Shown: positions 7,961 through 17,081 of the stretch, in pieces
Layout: each line of letters opens with the position of its first letter
Position numbering within the stretch: the stretch's first letter is position 1
Source: Bacteroidaceae bacterium
GTDB taxonomy: Bacteria; Bacteroidota; Bacteroidia; Bacteroidales; Bacteroidaceae
Direction of reading: 5' to 3'
NCBI GenBank assembly: GCA_016292045.1
Contig: JAEEZX010000003.1
Location: 1 to 37,481 of the forward strand
DNA: 37,481 bases
Made by a program: the position numbers and the translations under genes
Notes under the pieces: generated by a model
What the model was told of the DNA's origin: nothing
The model's database searches: none
Seen by the model: only the letters and a program-made list of their open reading frames with translations

Positions 7961-8710
7961 ATGGAAAAGAAAGTAGTCATCGAGCTCCGTGACGTGAAGC
8001 GCAACTTCCAGGTGGGAAGCGAGACGGTGCACGCTCTGCGAGGCGTCAGCTTCAAGATATACGAGGGCGAATTCGTCACCATCATGGGCACATCGGGCTC
8101 GGGCAAGAGCACGCTGCTCAACCAGCTGGGATGCCTCGACACACCCACCTCGGGAGAATACTATCTGGACGGCACCCCCGTGAAGAACATGAAACGCTCG
8201 CAGAGGGCCGTGCTGAGAAACAGGAAAATCGGTTTCGTCTTCCAGAACTACAACCTGCTGGCAAAGACGACAGCTGTGGAGAACGTGGAGCTGCCCCTGA
8301 TGTACAACACCACCTACTCTGCCAAGCAGCGCCGCGAGGCAGCCATCAAGGCTCTGCAGGCCGTGGGACTGGGCGACCGTCTGGAGCACAAGAGCAACCA
8401 GATGTCGGGCGGACAGATGCAGCGCGTAGCGATAGCGAGGGCGCTGGTGAACAATCCCGCCGTGATACTGGCCGACGAGGCTACGGGTAATCTGGACACG
8501 AGGACGAGCTTCGAGATGCTGGTGCTCTTCCAGAAGCTGCACAGGGAAGGACGCACGATAATCTTCGTGACGCACAACCCCGAGATAGCACAGTACTCCT
8601 CAAGAAACATCACGCTGCGCGACGGCAAGATAAGGGAGGATGTGGAGAACACCAACATACTGGATGCCGCAGAGGCGCTGGCTGCACTGCCCAAGCCGCA
8701 GGACGACTGA
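7961..8710 (+). CDS. ABC transporter ATP-binding protein (MacB/LolD type)
   Basis: A 249-residue nucleotide-binding subunit that powers the adjacent FtsX-type permease. Walker A is GTSGSGKST (43-51), the Q-loop Gln is Q95 in FVFQNYNLL, the signature is MSGGQMQR (148-155), Walker B is VILADEA with E173, and the switch His is H205 in FVTHNPE. All are intact. ATG 7961 is preferred to the adjoining GTG at 7958. In Proteobacterial MacB the ATPase and permease are one polypeptide; here they are two genes, 25 nt apart, as is usual in Bacteroidota. Confidence 0.93.
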   Translation: MEKKVVIELRDVKRNFQVGSETVHALRGVSFKIYEGEFVTIMGTSGSGKSTLLNQLGCLDTPTSGEYYLDGTPVKNMKRSQRAVLRNRKIGFVFQNYNLLAKTTAVENVELPLMYNTTYSAKQRREAAIKALQAVGLGDRLEHKSNQMSGGQMQRVAIARALVNNPAVILADEATGNLDTRTSFEMLVLFQKLHREGRTIIFVTHNPEIAQYSSRNITLRDGKIREDVENTNILDAAEALAALPKPQDD

Positions 8711-8735
8711 TAAATAAAACGGGAAAAAAGACAAC

Positions 8736-9953
8736 ATGAGTTTTACAAATCTCATACGAGTGGCGATAACAGCCATACTGAGCAACAAGAGCAGAACACT
8801 GCTCTCCACACTGGGTATCATCATCGGTGTGGCAGCCGTAATCATCATGATGGCCATCGGACAGGGCTCCAAGGAGAGCATCCGCAAGGAGATATCCAAG
8901 ATGGGTTCCAACGTCATCACGATACGTCCGGGAGCCGACACGAGAGGCGGCGTGAGACAGGACCCCAGCGCAATGCAGACGCTGAAGATGTCCGACTACG
9001 AGAGTATGCTCTCGGGACTGAAATACGTGCAGCACGTATCTCCGGAAGTGTCGCAGAGCGGACAGGTGGTGAACGGCAACAACAACACGGTGACAACCGT
9101 CTACGGAGTCTCGCCGGAATATCTGAGCATCAGACTGTGGAAGGTGCAGGAAGGCGACAGCTTCACGGACGAAGACGTGAGGAAGAACACTAAGGTGTGC
9201 ATCATAGGCAAGACCGTAGCGGACGAACTCTTCCCCGACGGGCAGAACCCCATAGGACGCACGATACGCTTCAAGAACATACCCTTCAGAGTGGTGGGAG
9301 TGCTCAAGAGCAAAGGATACAACAACTGGGGTATGGACCAGGACAACCTGATGATAGCCCCCTACACCACCGTGATGAAGCGACTGGCTGCACAGAACTA
9401 CTTCTCCACCATCAACGTGAGCGCACTCTCGGAGGAAATGAGCGAGAAGGCCATCAACGAACTCACACAGCTGCTGCGTGCCAACCACAAGATAAAGGAC
9501 GGAGCGGACGACGACTTCACCATACGTTCACAGCAGGAAATCATGGAGACGATGACCACCACGATGGACACCGTGACGCTGATACTCGTGGTGGCTGCAG
9601 CATTCTCGCTCCTGGTGGCCGGTATCGGCATCATGAACATCATGCTCGTGAGCGTGACGGAGAGAACGAAGGAGATAGGACTGAGAATGAGCGTGGGAGC
9701 CAGAGGAAGGGACATCTCGAGACAGTTCCTCTTCGAGAGTATCATAATATCCCTGACGGGAGGACTGATAGGCATCGGAGTGGGATATCTGGGCAGCTGG
9801 GTGGCAATGCTGATGTCGCTGCCCGCAAGCGTGCCCCTGTGGAGCGTGCTGCTGTCGTTCGGAGTGTGCGCCTGCATCGGTCTCATCTTCGGCTACGTGC
9901 CCGCAAGGAAGGCTGCCCTGATGGATCCCATCGAAGCAATAAGATATGAATAA
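8736..9953 (+). CDS. MacB-like ABC transporter permease (FtsX superfamily)
   Basis: A 405-residue inner-membrane protein. It has one N-terminal membrane helix (about 22-42, STLGIIIGVAAVIIMMAIG), a large periplasmic MacB-PCD domain (about 45-280), and three C-terminal helices (about 285-310, 330-355 and 365-390). The typical FtsX motif GIGIMNIMLVSVTERTKEIG is complete. The C-terminal motif PARKAALMDPIEAIRYE is the family hallmark. Pumps of this type do not carry substrate through the membrane; they push periplasmic substrate into TolC by mechanotransmission. The substrate cannot be told from the sequence. Confidence 0.93.
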   Translation: MSFTNLIRVAITAILSNKSRTLLSTLGIIIGVAAVIIMMAIGQGSKESIRKEISKMGSNVITIRPGADTRGGVRQDPSAMQTLKMSDYESMLSGLKYVQHVSPEVSQSGQVVNGNNNTVTTVYGVSPEYLSIRLWKVQEGDSFTDEDVRKNTKVCIIGKTVADELFPDGQNPIGRTIRFKNIPFRVVGVLKSKGYNNWGMDQDNLMIAPYTTVMKRLAAQNYFSTINVSALSEEMSEKAINELTQLLRANHKIKDGADDDFTIRSQQEIMETMTTTMDTVTLILVVAAAFSLLVAGIGIMNIMLVSVTERTKEIGLRMSVGARGRDISRQFLFESIIISLTGGLIGIGVGYLGSWVAMLMSLPASVPLWSVLLSFGVCACIGLIFGYVPARKAALMDPIEAIRYE

Positions 9954-9972
9954 AATGAAAAACATAACAGAC

Positions 9973-10665
9973 ATGAAAAGATTTGCAATTGTGCTGCTGT
10001 GTGCAGTGTGCTCCCTGATGAGTTTCGGGGCAAAGAACAAGACAGACAAGATTGACTACACCAAGTATCTGGCCGGAGCCGTAGTGGAGGAAAACGGTAT
10101 CGTGACCTTCACCAAGACGTTCTCCATCAAGGGTATGGAAGAGGCACAGATACGCTCTCTCGTGCTGGGATACATCAAGACGACACTCGTGGGAGGCGGT
10201 ATCGAAGGCCCCAGAACACGTCTCGTGGACGACGGCAAGGAAGACGGCACAATGGTGGCCCGCGTGGAGGAATGGATGGTGTTCAAGAGAGCATTCGCAT
10301 ATCTGGATGCCACACGTTTCCGCTACACCGTGACAGCAAAGGTGGAGGGCAACAAGGTGACGATGAAAATCAACCAGATCAGCTACCTCTACGACGAGAA
10401 GATAGATGATGAAAACAAGCCCACGGGCGAAGAAGGCACCGTCTATGTGGCTGAGGAATGGATTGACGACGCCCACGGACTCAACAAGAAGAAGACAAAA
10501 CTGGCAAAGGGCAGCGGCAAGTTCCGCTACAGAACCTGCGAGCGCGTGGAGAAAATCTTCGACAAGATGATGGACTTCTTCGAGGACGAAGCCAAGCAGG
10601 AAGAAGCCAAGAAGCAGGAAAAGCCCGTCGAGGTGAAGAAGAGAAAGTTCATCACGGAGGAATAA
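9973..10665 (+). CDS. Secreted DUF4468-like protein
   Basis: A 230-residue protein. The open frame begins at 9946, overlapping the permease gene by 8 nt. I prefer ATG 9973 because MKRFAIVLLCAVCSLMSFGA is then a compact signal peptide; ATG 9955 is also possible. The domain at about residues 30-150 (FTKTFSIKGMEEAQIRSLVL, later VKAKVEG-like strands and SYLYDEK) resembles DUF4468, a TBP-like fold in secreted Bacteroidota proteins. The tail is strongly charged (EDEAKQEEAKKQEKP). Its job is unknown. Being directly behind the exporter and 1 nt before the porin gene suggests an envelope role, but that is inference. Confidence 0.7.
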   Translation: MKRFAIVLLCAVCSLMSFGAKNKTDKIDYTKYLAGAVVEENGIVTFTKTFSIKGMEEAQIRSLVLGYIKTTLVGGGIEGPRTRLVDDGKEDGTMVARVEEWMVFKRAFAYLDATRFRYTVTAKVEGNKVTMKINQISYLYDEKIDDENKPTGEEGTVYVAEEWIDDAHGLNKKKTKLAKGSGKFRYRTCERVEKIFDKMMDFFEDEAKQEEAKKQEKPVEVKKRKFITEE

Positions 10666-10666
10666 A

Positions 10667-12904
10667 GTGACAAAAAGCACCAGACATATTATATACATAA
10701 GGTTAGCAGCCCTGCTGCTGGCAATGCTGCCCCTGACGGCGAGGTCGCAGATGTACGACTCGTTCCAGCAGCAAAAGCTGGCCAACGCCCTGCAGACGGA
10801 AAAGGGAAACGGGATTTGGGGACGTGACTCAACCGGACACACCAAGAACAGAGTGGTGCCCTGGGGACAGTTCATGTGGACCATCGACGAGAGGCTCGGC
10901 GAAGTGATACCGGCTGAGAATACGGACACCGTGGTGAACAACTTCCAGAACTGGAGATTCACCGACGGAATGACGGGCGACTATTCGTTCCTGGGCAACA
11001 CGGGCAGCCCGCGTCTCAACCGTATCTTCTTCGACAGAAGGACGCAGAGGGACTTCGAAACGCTCTCTCCCTACGACTTCTTCCTGGGCGGACTCTTCGA
11101 CTTCCGCTTCACGAACACCAAGTCGCCGATGACCAATCTGGCCTATCACTCCTGCGGCAACAAGCAGACGGGAGAAGACCGCGTGAGAGCCTATTTCGCA
11201 AGCAACATTAACAAGAAGGCCGGCATCGGTTTCAAGATAGACTACGACTACGGCAGAGGCTACTACGTGCAGTCGCAGATAAGCTCCTTCGGAGGATGTC
11301 TCTACGGATACTACAGAGGAGAGAAATACTCTGCGCACGCCTACTTCCAGGCCGACCGCATAAAACATGCGGTGAACGGCGGTATAGAGAACGACGACTA
11401 CATTGAGAATCCGCAGTCGTTCCCGCAGTCGTACAGCAGCGACGACATACCTGTGAACCTGGCTAACAACTTCTACTCCAACTACGACCAGCGCTACTAT
11501 CTCTCGCATCGCTACAATACGGGATACTACAAAAGAATCGAGATGCCCGACTCCTTGAAGCCCAAGATGCCGGCAGACTCCCTCCTGCTGGTGCAACTGG
11601 GAGACTCTGTACGCAACGTGGTGATGGCCGACACGCTGAGACTCTCTGTCACTCTCGACAGCCTGAAACGTGCCTGGGAGGCAGGTATAGAATACGAACA
11701 GGAGTTTGTGCCCGTGATGAGTTTCATCCACACGCTGGACATCCAGAATATGACGCACGACTACTACTCCAGCTCGCGTTCCACACAGGAATACTACACT
11801 CACAACTACTACGGAGAACCCGATGAGCACGACGACAGACAGGCGATGCGCTCGTTCCGCAACACACTGGGAGTGAGTATGCGGGAGGGTTTCAACAAAT
11901 GGGCGAAGTTCGGCATCACACTCTTTGCCACACACGAACTGCTCATACAGAAACAGAAATACGTCGTCGCCGCGCTTGATACCACCTATACGGGCAGGAC
12001 ACGCAACAAATTCTCCGTGGGCGGACAGATAAGCAAACGGCAGGGAGACATCTACCACTACGGTGCGGAAGGCGAAGTGTGGCTTGCAGGACACGCTGTG
12101 GGAGACTTCAGGGCCGCAGCAGATCTGGATTTCAACATTCCCCTGGGACGACGGGACACAATGGAGTTCAAGGCAACGGCTGTTGTGGAGAACCGCAAGC
12201 CGAGTCTCTGGATGGAAGAGACACATACGCAGTTTGCGTGGTGGGACAACGACCTCTCGAAGGAGTTCCGCACACGACTGATGGCAGAGCTCTCGAACAA
12301 GCGCACGCGCACAAAGATAAGATTCGGATGGAACAATCTCACCAACTACACCTACTACGCGATGAATAATACGCTCAAGGACGGCAAACAGCAAGGCAGC
12401 CTCATTCCGGGCGACTACAAGCACGACGTGGTGGTGAGGCAGAACAGCGGCAGCGTACAGGTGTTCATGTTGCAGCTGTGTCAGGACCTCGTGGCCGGTC
12501 CCCTGCATTGGGAGAACGAAATCACGTGGCAGAAGAGCACCGACTCGGAAGTGCTGCCACTGCCCCAGCTCAACTGCTACTCCAATCTCTATCTGCTCTT
12601 CAGGATTGCCAAGGTGCTGAGAGTGCAGCTGGGAGGCGACATCCGCTTCTTCACGAAATACTACGCACCCGACTACGCAACGGCAATAGGACAGTTTGCC
12701 GTGCAGGACTACGACAACGGACCGATAAAGATAGGAGCCTACCCCATCGTGAACGCATACGTTAACCTGCATCTCAAGAGATGCCGCATCTATGTGGCTG
12801 CCGCTCACGTGAACGCGGGGCACGGAAGAATGTATCTGGCTCCACACTATCCCATCAACCCTATGACGATCAATTTCGGTCTGTCGTGGAATTTCTTTGA
12901 CTGA
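10667..12904 (+). CDS. Putative outer-membrane porin (Porin_10-like)
   Basis: A 745-residue protein starting with GTG at 10667, one nucleotide after the previous stop codon. The N-terminal signal peptide runs to about residue 28 (LAALLLAMLPLTARSQ). The segments GDYSFLGNTGSPRLNRIFF, PYDFFLGG and FTNTKSPMTNLAY match the start of the Bacteroidota 'putative porin' family. Alternating polar and aromatic beta-strand patterns continue to the C-terminus, which ends WNFFD with aromatics near the end, as for BAM-inserted barrels. No plug or TonB box is evident, so it is not a SusC-type transporter. The solute is unknown. The oxidoreductase gene follows after 4 nt. Confidence 0.85.
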   Translation: MTKSTRHIIYIRLAALLLAMLPLTARSQMYDSFQQQKLANALQTEKGNGIWGRDSTGHTKNRVVPWGQFMWTIDERLGEVIPAENTDTVVNNFQNWRFTDGMTGDYSFLGNTGSPRLNRIFFDRRTQRDFETLSPYDFFLGGLFDFRFTNTKSPMTNLAYHSCGNKQTGEDRVRAYFASNINKKAGIGFKIDYDYGRGYYVQSQISSFGGCLYGYYRGEKYSAHAYFQADRIKHAVNGGIENDDYIENPQSFPQSYSSDDIPVNLANNFYSNYDQRYYLSHRYNTGYYKRIEMPDSLKPKMPADSLLLVQLGDSVRNVVMADTLRLSVTLDSLKRAWEAGIEYEQEFVPVMSFIHTLDIQNMTHDYYSSSRSTQEYYTHNYYGEPDEHDDRQAMRSFRNTLGVSMREGFNKWAKFGITLFATHELLIQKQKYVVAALDTTYTGRTRNKFSVGGQISKRQGDIYHYGAEGEVWLAGHAVGDFRAAADLDFNIPLGRRDTMEFKATAVVENRKPSLWMEETHTQFAWWDNDLSKEFRTRLMAELSNKRTRTKIRFGWNNLTNYTYYAMNNTLKDGKQQGSLIPGDYKHDVVVRQNSGSVQVFMLQLCQDLVAGPLHWENEITWQKSTDSEVLPLPQLNCYSNLYLLFRIAKVLRVQLGGDIRFFTKYYAPDYATAIGQFAVQDYDNGPIKIGAYPIVNAYVNLHLKRCRIYVAAAHVNAGHGRMYLAPHYPINPMTINFGLSWNFFD

Positions 12905-12908
12905 CAAT

Positions 12909-13898
12909 ATGAACAACATAAGAGACATACGCTGGGGATTCGTCGGATGCGGCGAGGTGACGGAGCGGAAGAGCGGACCGGCATTCTCGCTGGTGGACCA
13001 TTCGCAAGTGGTGGCCGTGATGTCGAGAAATCCTGAAAAAGCGCGCGACTATGCCTCCCGGCACAATGTGGAGAAATGGTACGACAACGCTCAGGAACTC
13101 ATCTGCGACCCCGATGTGAATGCCGTATATATCGCCACACCGCCGTCGTCGCACGCCACATACGCCATCATGGCAATGAAGGCAGGCAAGCCCGTGTATG
13201 TGGAGAAACCTCTGGCAGCATCCTACGTTGATTGCCAGCGTGTGAATCGCGTGAGTCAGGAAACAGGTATTCCCTGCTACGTGGCATACTACAGGCGCGA
13301 GCTCCCCTACTTCCGGAAAGTGAAGGAACTGGTGGACAGCGGAGAAATCGGTAAGATACTCACCTGCCAGATACGTTTCGCCTGTCCGCCGAGAGATCTC
13401 GACTACGACCGTACGAATCTCCCCTGGAGAGTGCAGCGCGACATTGCCGGAGGAGGATATTTCTACGACCTGGCACCACACCAGATAGATCTCCTGCAGA
13501 TGTGCTTCGGACCGATAGTGAGAGCACAGGGAGTAACGGCAAACCGAGGCGGGCTGTATGCTACGGAAGACACTGTGGCTGCAACGTTCCAGTTCCAGCA
13601 CGGACTGGTGGGAAGCGGCAGCTGGTGCTTCGTGGCAGACGAATCGGCAAAAGTGGACAGAATAGCACTCAGCGGAGACAAAGGAAGACTCGCTTTCTCC
13701 GTATTCACATACAAACCCATATCACTCTACACAGAAAGAGGAAAGGAAGAAATTACTATAGCAAACCCTCCTCACGTGCAACTGCCTCTGATAGAAAAGG
13801 TGGTGGGAGCATTGCGGGGAACAGCAACATGTAAAGAAGATTTGCAGATGGCCACTTCGGTCAACTGGGTATTAGATAAAATATTAGGAAAACTATGA
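12909..13898 (+). CDS. Gfo/Idh/MocA-family oxidoreductase
   Basis: A 329-residue NAD(P)-dependent dehydrogenase. I chose ATG 12909 over an in-frame TTG 12 nt earlier that overlaps the porin gene. The Rossmann motif is WGFVGCGEVTE (9-19). The conserved EKP motif is YVEKPLAAS with Lys100. The catalytic His is probably H191 in DLAPHQIDLLQ. These are the signature residues of sugar or inositol dehydrogenases and related oxidoreductases. There is no Tat or Sec signal, so it is cytoplasmic. The substrate cannot be assigned. The stop codon overlaps the DUF1573 start as ATGA, so the two are probably translationally coupled. Confidence 0.92.
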   Translation: MNNIRDIRWGFVGCGEVTERKSGPAFSLVDHSQVVAVMSRNPEKARDYASRHNVEKWYDNAQELICDPDVNAVYIATPPSSHATYAIMAMKAGKPVYVEKPLAASYVDCQRVNRVSQETGIPCYVAYYRRELPYFRKVKELVDSGEIGKILTCQIRFACPPRDLDYDRTNLPWRVQRDIAGGGYFYDLAPHQIDLLQMCFGPIVRAQGVTANRGGLYATEDTVAATFQFQHGLVGSGSWCFVADESAKVDRIALSGDKGRLAFSVFTYKPISLYTERGKEEITIANPPHVQLPLIEKVVGALRGTATCKEDLQMATSVNWVLDKILGKL

Positions 13899-14281
13899 AA
13901 AAAATTTTATTGTTTCTGTTAGGAATGGTGCTCTTCGTGACAAACATGAGAGGCGAAGAGAAGTATGCAGAAATCGAGTTCGAGACACAGAAATTGAATC
14001 TCGGAACATTCAGCGAGAAGGAAGCCGTGCGCACCTGCGCTTTCAAGTTCAAGAATGTGGGCACAGCACCTCTCATCATCAATCAGGCATTTGCTTCCTG
14101 CGGATGCACAACTCCAGTTTTTCCAAAGACACCTATCAAACCGGGTGAGAGCGGCACTATCGATGTAACGTACAACGGACAGGGACGCCCCTACGGTCGC
14201 TTCACAAAAACTGTCACAGTACGCTGCAACGCAAATACGGAAGTGGTGCGTCTGACTATCGAAGGAGAAATGACAGAATAA
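13895..14281 (+). CDS. DUF1573-domain secreted protein
   Basis: A 128-residue protein with a signal peptide (MKKILLFLLGMVLFVTNMRG). A single Ig-like DUF1573 domain follows, with the typical AFKFKNVGTAPLIINQ and the SCGCTTP motif, then KPGESGTIDVTYN. DUF1573 proteins are abundant secreted proteins of Bacteroidota with no fixed function; the SCGC cysteines may bind metal or form a disulfide. The start overlaps the oxidoreductase stop by 4 nt. Confidence 0.92.
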   Translation: MKKILLFLLGMVLFVTNMRGEEKYAEIEFETQKLNLGTFSEKEAVRTCAFKFKNVGTAPLIINQAFASCGCTTPVFPKTPIKPGESGTIDVTYNGQGRPYGRFTKTVTVRCNANTEVVRLTIEGEMTE

Positions 14282-14320
14282 CACAACATTGTCATTATTA
14301 ACCCATAACCTGAATATATT

Positions 14321-15631
14321 ATGAAAAAAACACTTATCGTCATCCTCAGTCTTTGGATGGCTGTCTTTGCCGTAAACGCAAAGGGCAAGAAGAACGAGCG
14401 CCAGCAGACCGACCGTGAATACTGGGCGGCTCTCGCCTATCGCATGGCAGCTCCTGTGCTGGAGAATATGGCAAAGGGAGAACTGCAGAAGAACATGCAA
14501 CTGGAACTCTCTCCCACCTGGGACAATCGCGACAAGAAAGTGGCCTATATGGAATGCTTCGGCCGTCTGATGGCCGGCATCGCTCCCTGGCTCAATCTTC
14601 CCGATGACGATACAGCAGAAGGCAAGATGAGAGCTCAGTTGCGTGATTGGGCAATCAAGGCCTACGCCAATGCCGTAGATCCCGAGAGTCCCGACTATCT
14701 CGGATGGAAGAGCGGTGGCCAGACATTGGTGGACGGCGCCTATGTGGCTGAGTCGCTCTACAGAGGATGGGACGGCATCTGGATGCGTCTCGACTCTCTG
14801 ACGAAGGCACGTTATATCAAAGAATTCCAGGGACTGAGACGCTATGACCCCTGCTACACCAACTGGCTGCTCTTCTCCGCTATGGAGGAATGCTTCATCG
14901 CTAAGGCAGGCGGCGATGCCGACTGGTTCAGAATACATCGCGCAATGGAGAAAATCGAGGAGTGGTACGTAGGCGACGGATGGTATTCCGACGGTCCTTC
15001 GTTTGCTTTCGACTACTACAACTCATACGTCATCCAGCCCATGTATGTGGAATGTCTGGAAATGATACGCCAAGTGAGAGGCAACGACAGCTGGACCGTG
15101 AGAACATACGTCCCCACAACGGACAGAAACGAGGGTGCCAACTACCGATATGCAGCAGCGCTGAAGAGAATGCAGAAGTTCGGTGTCATACTCGAGCGCC
15201 TTATTTCTCCGGAAGGCACATTCCCCGTATTCGGCCGCAGTATCCCATACCGTATGGCCACAATGCAGCCTTTGGCTCAGCTCGCATGGCGCAAGCAATT
15301 GCCCGAGGAACTGCACAACGGACAAGTGAGAGCCGCTCTCACAGCCGTAATGCACCGTATGTTCGACGGCAAGGGTGAAAGCAACTTCACAAAGGACGGA
15401 TATCTCACTATCGGATTCGTGGGCAGTCATCCCAACGTGGCCGACTGGTATACCAACAACGGCAGCCTCTATATGACATCGCTGTCGTTCATGCCGCTCG
15501 GTTTGCCGGAGAACGATGATTTCTGGACAGCGCCCGCAGAAAAGTGGACCAGCAAGAAAGCATGGGAAGGCGACGACTTCCCCAAGGACCACAAGTGGAA
15601 GATAAACCGTCAGATACTTTACTGGGAATAA
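14321..15631 (+). CDS. DUF2264-domain secreted protein
   Basis: A 436-residue protein with a signal peptide (MKKTLIVILSLWMAVFAVNA). The remainder matches the DUF2264 family along its length: ECFGRLMAGIAPWL, LVDGAYVAESLYRG, YTNWLLFSAMEE, EEWYVGDGWYSDGPSFAFDY and VFGRSIPYRMATMQPLAQ. The pattern suggests an alpha/alpha-barrel like glycoside hydrolases or polysaccharide lyases, so a carbohydrate-active role is plausible; no catalytic residue is proved. It starts 39 nt after DUF1573 and its stop lies just before the ABC gene, so both belong to the same run. Confidence 0.85.
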   Translation: MKKTLIVILSLWMAVFAVNAKGKKNERQQTDREYWAALAYRMAAPVLENMAKGELQKNMQLELSPTWDNRDKKVAYMECFGRLMAGIAPWLNLPDDDTAEGKMRAQLRDWAIKAYANAVDPESPDYLGWKSGGQTLVDGAYVAESLYRGWDGIWMRLDSLTKARYIKEFQGLRRYDPCYTNWLLFSAMEECFIAKAGGDADWFRIHRAMEKIEEWYVGDGWYSDGPSFAFDYYNSYVIQPMYVECLEMIRQVRGNDSWTVRTYVPTTDRNEGANYRYAAALKRMQKFGVILERLISPEGTFPVFGRSIPYRMATMQPLAQLAWRKQLPEELHNGQVRAALTAVMHRMFDGKGESNFTKDGYLTIGFVGSHPNVADWYTNNGSLYMTSLSFMPLGLPENDDFWTAPAEKWTSKKAWEGDDFPKDHKWKINRQILYWE

Positions 15632-15632
15632 A

Positions 15633-17072
15633 ATGAGCATTATTCGGATTGAAGAGGGCGTGGTGAGAAACCCGGAATGGCGCATGAATGCGCCCGTAAG
15701 TCTCACCATCGACGATGGAATGCAGATTGCCGTTGTGGGCGACAATGCTGCCGGCAAGACCCGTCTGGTGGAAATACTGACGGGACACTATCCTCTCCTG
15801 CTCAACGAGGTGCACTACGATTTTTCGCAGACACCACGCCCCCTCATTTCCGATAATCTGAAATATATCACCTTCCGCGACAGCTACGGAGAAAGCGACG
15901 GCACGTATTATCTGCAGCAGCGCTGGAACCAACATGATATAGACGAGAACACACCCACCGTGGGACAACTGCTCTCCAAGATTCCGGAAGCAGTACCGGG
16001 ACTGAGGCAGCGCCTCTACAGCATGTTCCACATGGAGTCGCTGCTGGATGAATATATCATCAGTATCTCCAGCGGCGAACTGCGAAAATTCCAACTGACA
16101 CGCGTGCTTCTCACCGCTCCGCACGTTCTCGTGATGGACAATCCGTATATCGGACTTGACGCAGAGGCAAGAGACCTGCTCACGGGTCTCTTCGAAACGA
16201 TGATTAAGGAGTGTCGGTTGCTCTGCGTGCTCATTCTCTCAAGGGACGATATGATACCTCATTTCGTTACACATATCGTACCGGTGGAAGGATTGGATGT
16301 GCTCCCGATGATACGTCGCGAGGAATACAGCCCGCGCAAACATTGGCGAGAGACATCGTCACACGAATTCACTACGGGTGTGACATCGTGCGAGACACAG
16401 GTGTCGCAACCCGAGATACTGCGTTTCACAGACGTCACCATACGATATGGGGAACGCACCATACTGAAGAATCTCAACTGGGTGGTGCGACAAGGTGAAC
16501 GCTGGGCTCTGCGAGGTGAGAACGGTGCGGGGAAAAGCACTCTCCTATCCCTCGTCACTGCCGACAACCCACAGGGATATGCCTGCGACATCTCACTCTT
16601 CGGACGCAAACGGGGCACGGGCGAAAGCATCTGGGATATAAAGAAGAGAATCGGCTATGTCTCTCCGGAGCTCCATCGTGCCTATCAGAAGGATATACCC
16701 GCTATCGACATCGTTGCCTCCGGACTCTCCGACTCAGTGGGACTCTATCACCGTCCCACAGCCTCCGAGCGCGAGAAATGTCTCGTGTGGATGAAACGTT
16801 TCGGCATTGAAGCCATTGCCTCGCGCACATTCCTGAAACTCTCCAGCGGAGAGCAGCGTCTATGTCTTCTGGCAAGAGCTTTTGTGAAGCAGCCGGATTT
16901 GCTCATTCTCGACGAACCGCTTCACGGACTTGATTTGGGACGCTGCCTGATGGTGCAGCAAATCATTGATGAATATATGCTGGACTGCAATAAGACACTC
17001 ATCATGGTGTCGCACTACGCAGAGGAACTTCCTCCCTGCATCACACACGAAAAGTTTCTGAAAAGGAACTAA
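15633..17072 (+). CDS. Twin ABC-domain ATPase (ModF-like), no membrane domain
   Basis: A 479-residue soluble protein with two ABC nucleotide-binding domains and no transmembrane segments. The first has Walker A GDNAAGKT (36-43) and signature SSGEL (146-150), but Walker B ends MDN, with Asn170 where the catalytic Glu should be, and the switch His is replaced (SR at 203-204). The second is intact: GENGAGKS (295-302), LSSGEQR, LLILDEP with E428, and VSHYAEE. This layout resembles ModF or PhrA-type proteins, whose role is poorly known. It lacks the linker of ABC-F translation factors. It ends 9 nt from the convergent nitrilase gene. Confidence 0.85.
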   Translation: MSIIRIEEGVVRNPEWRMNAPVSLTIDDGMQIAVVGDNAAGKTRLVEILTGHYPLLLNEVHYDFSQTPRPLISDNLKYITFRDSYGESDGTYYLQQRWNQHDIDENTPTVGQLLSKIPEAVPGLRQRLYSMFHMESLLDEYIISISSGELRKFQLTRVLLTAPHVLVMDNPYIGLDAEARDLLTGLFETMIKECRLLCVLILSRDDMIPHFVTHIVPVEGLDVLPMIRREEYSPRKHWRETSSHEFTTGVTSCETQVSQPEILRFTDVTIRYGERTILKNLNWVVRQGERWALRGENGAGKSTLLSLVTADNPQGYACDISLFGRKRGTGESIWDIKKRIGYVSPELHRAYQKDIPAIDIVASGLSDSVGLYHRPTASEREKCLVWMKRFGIEAIASRTFLKLSSGEQRLCLLARAFVKQPDLLILDEPLHGLDLGRCLMVQQIIDEYMLDCNKTLIMVSHYAEELPPCITHEKFLKRN

Positions 17073-17081
17073 GCCTCCCCC

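Noticed and set aside
6733..8148. A 471-codon minus frame across the macA-like gene
   Set aside because: It is a shadow of the plus-strand gene, with an unlikely His- and Cys-rich composition.
10829..12928. A 699-codon open frame on minus opposite the porin gene
   Set aside because: The plus-strand frame has a signal peptide and family motifs. The antisense frame is open only because of strong codon bias, and is rich in V, H and S without any domain pattern.
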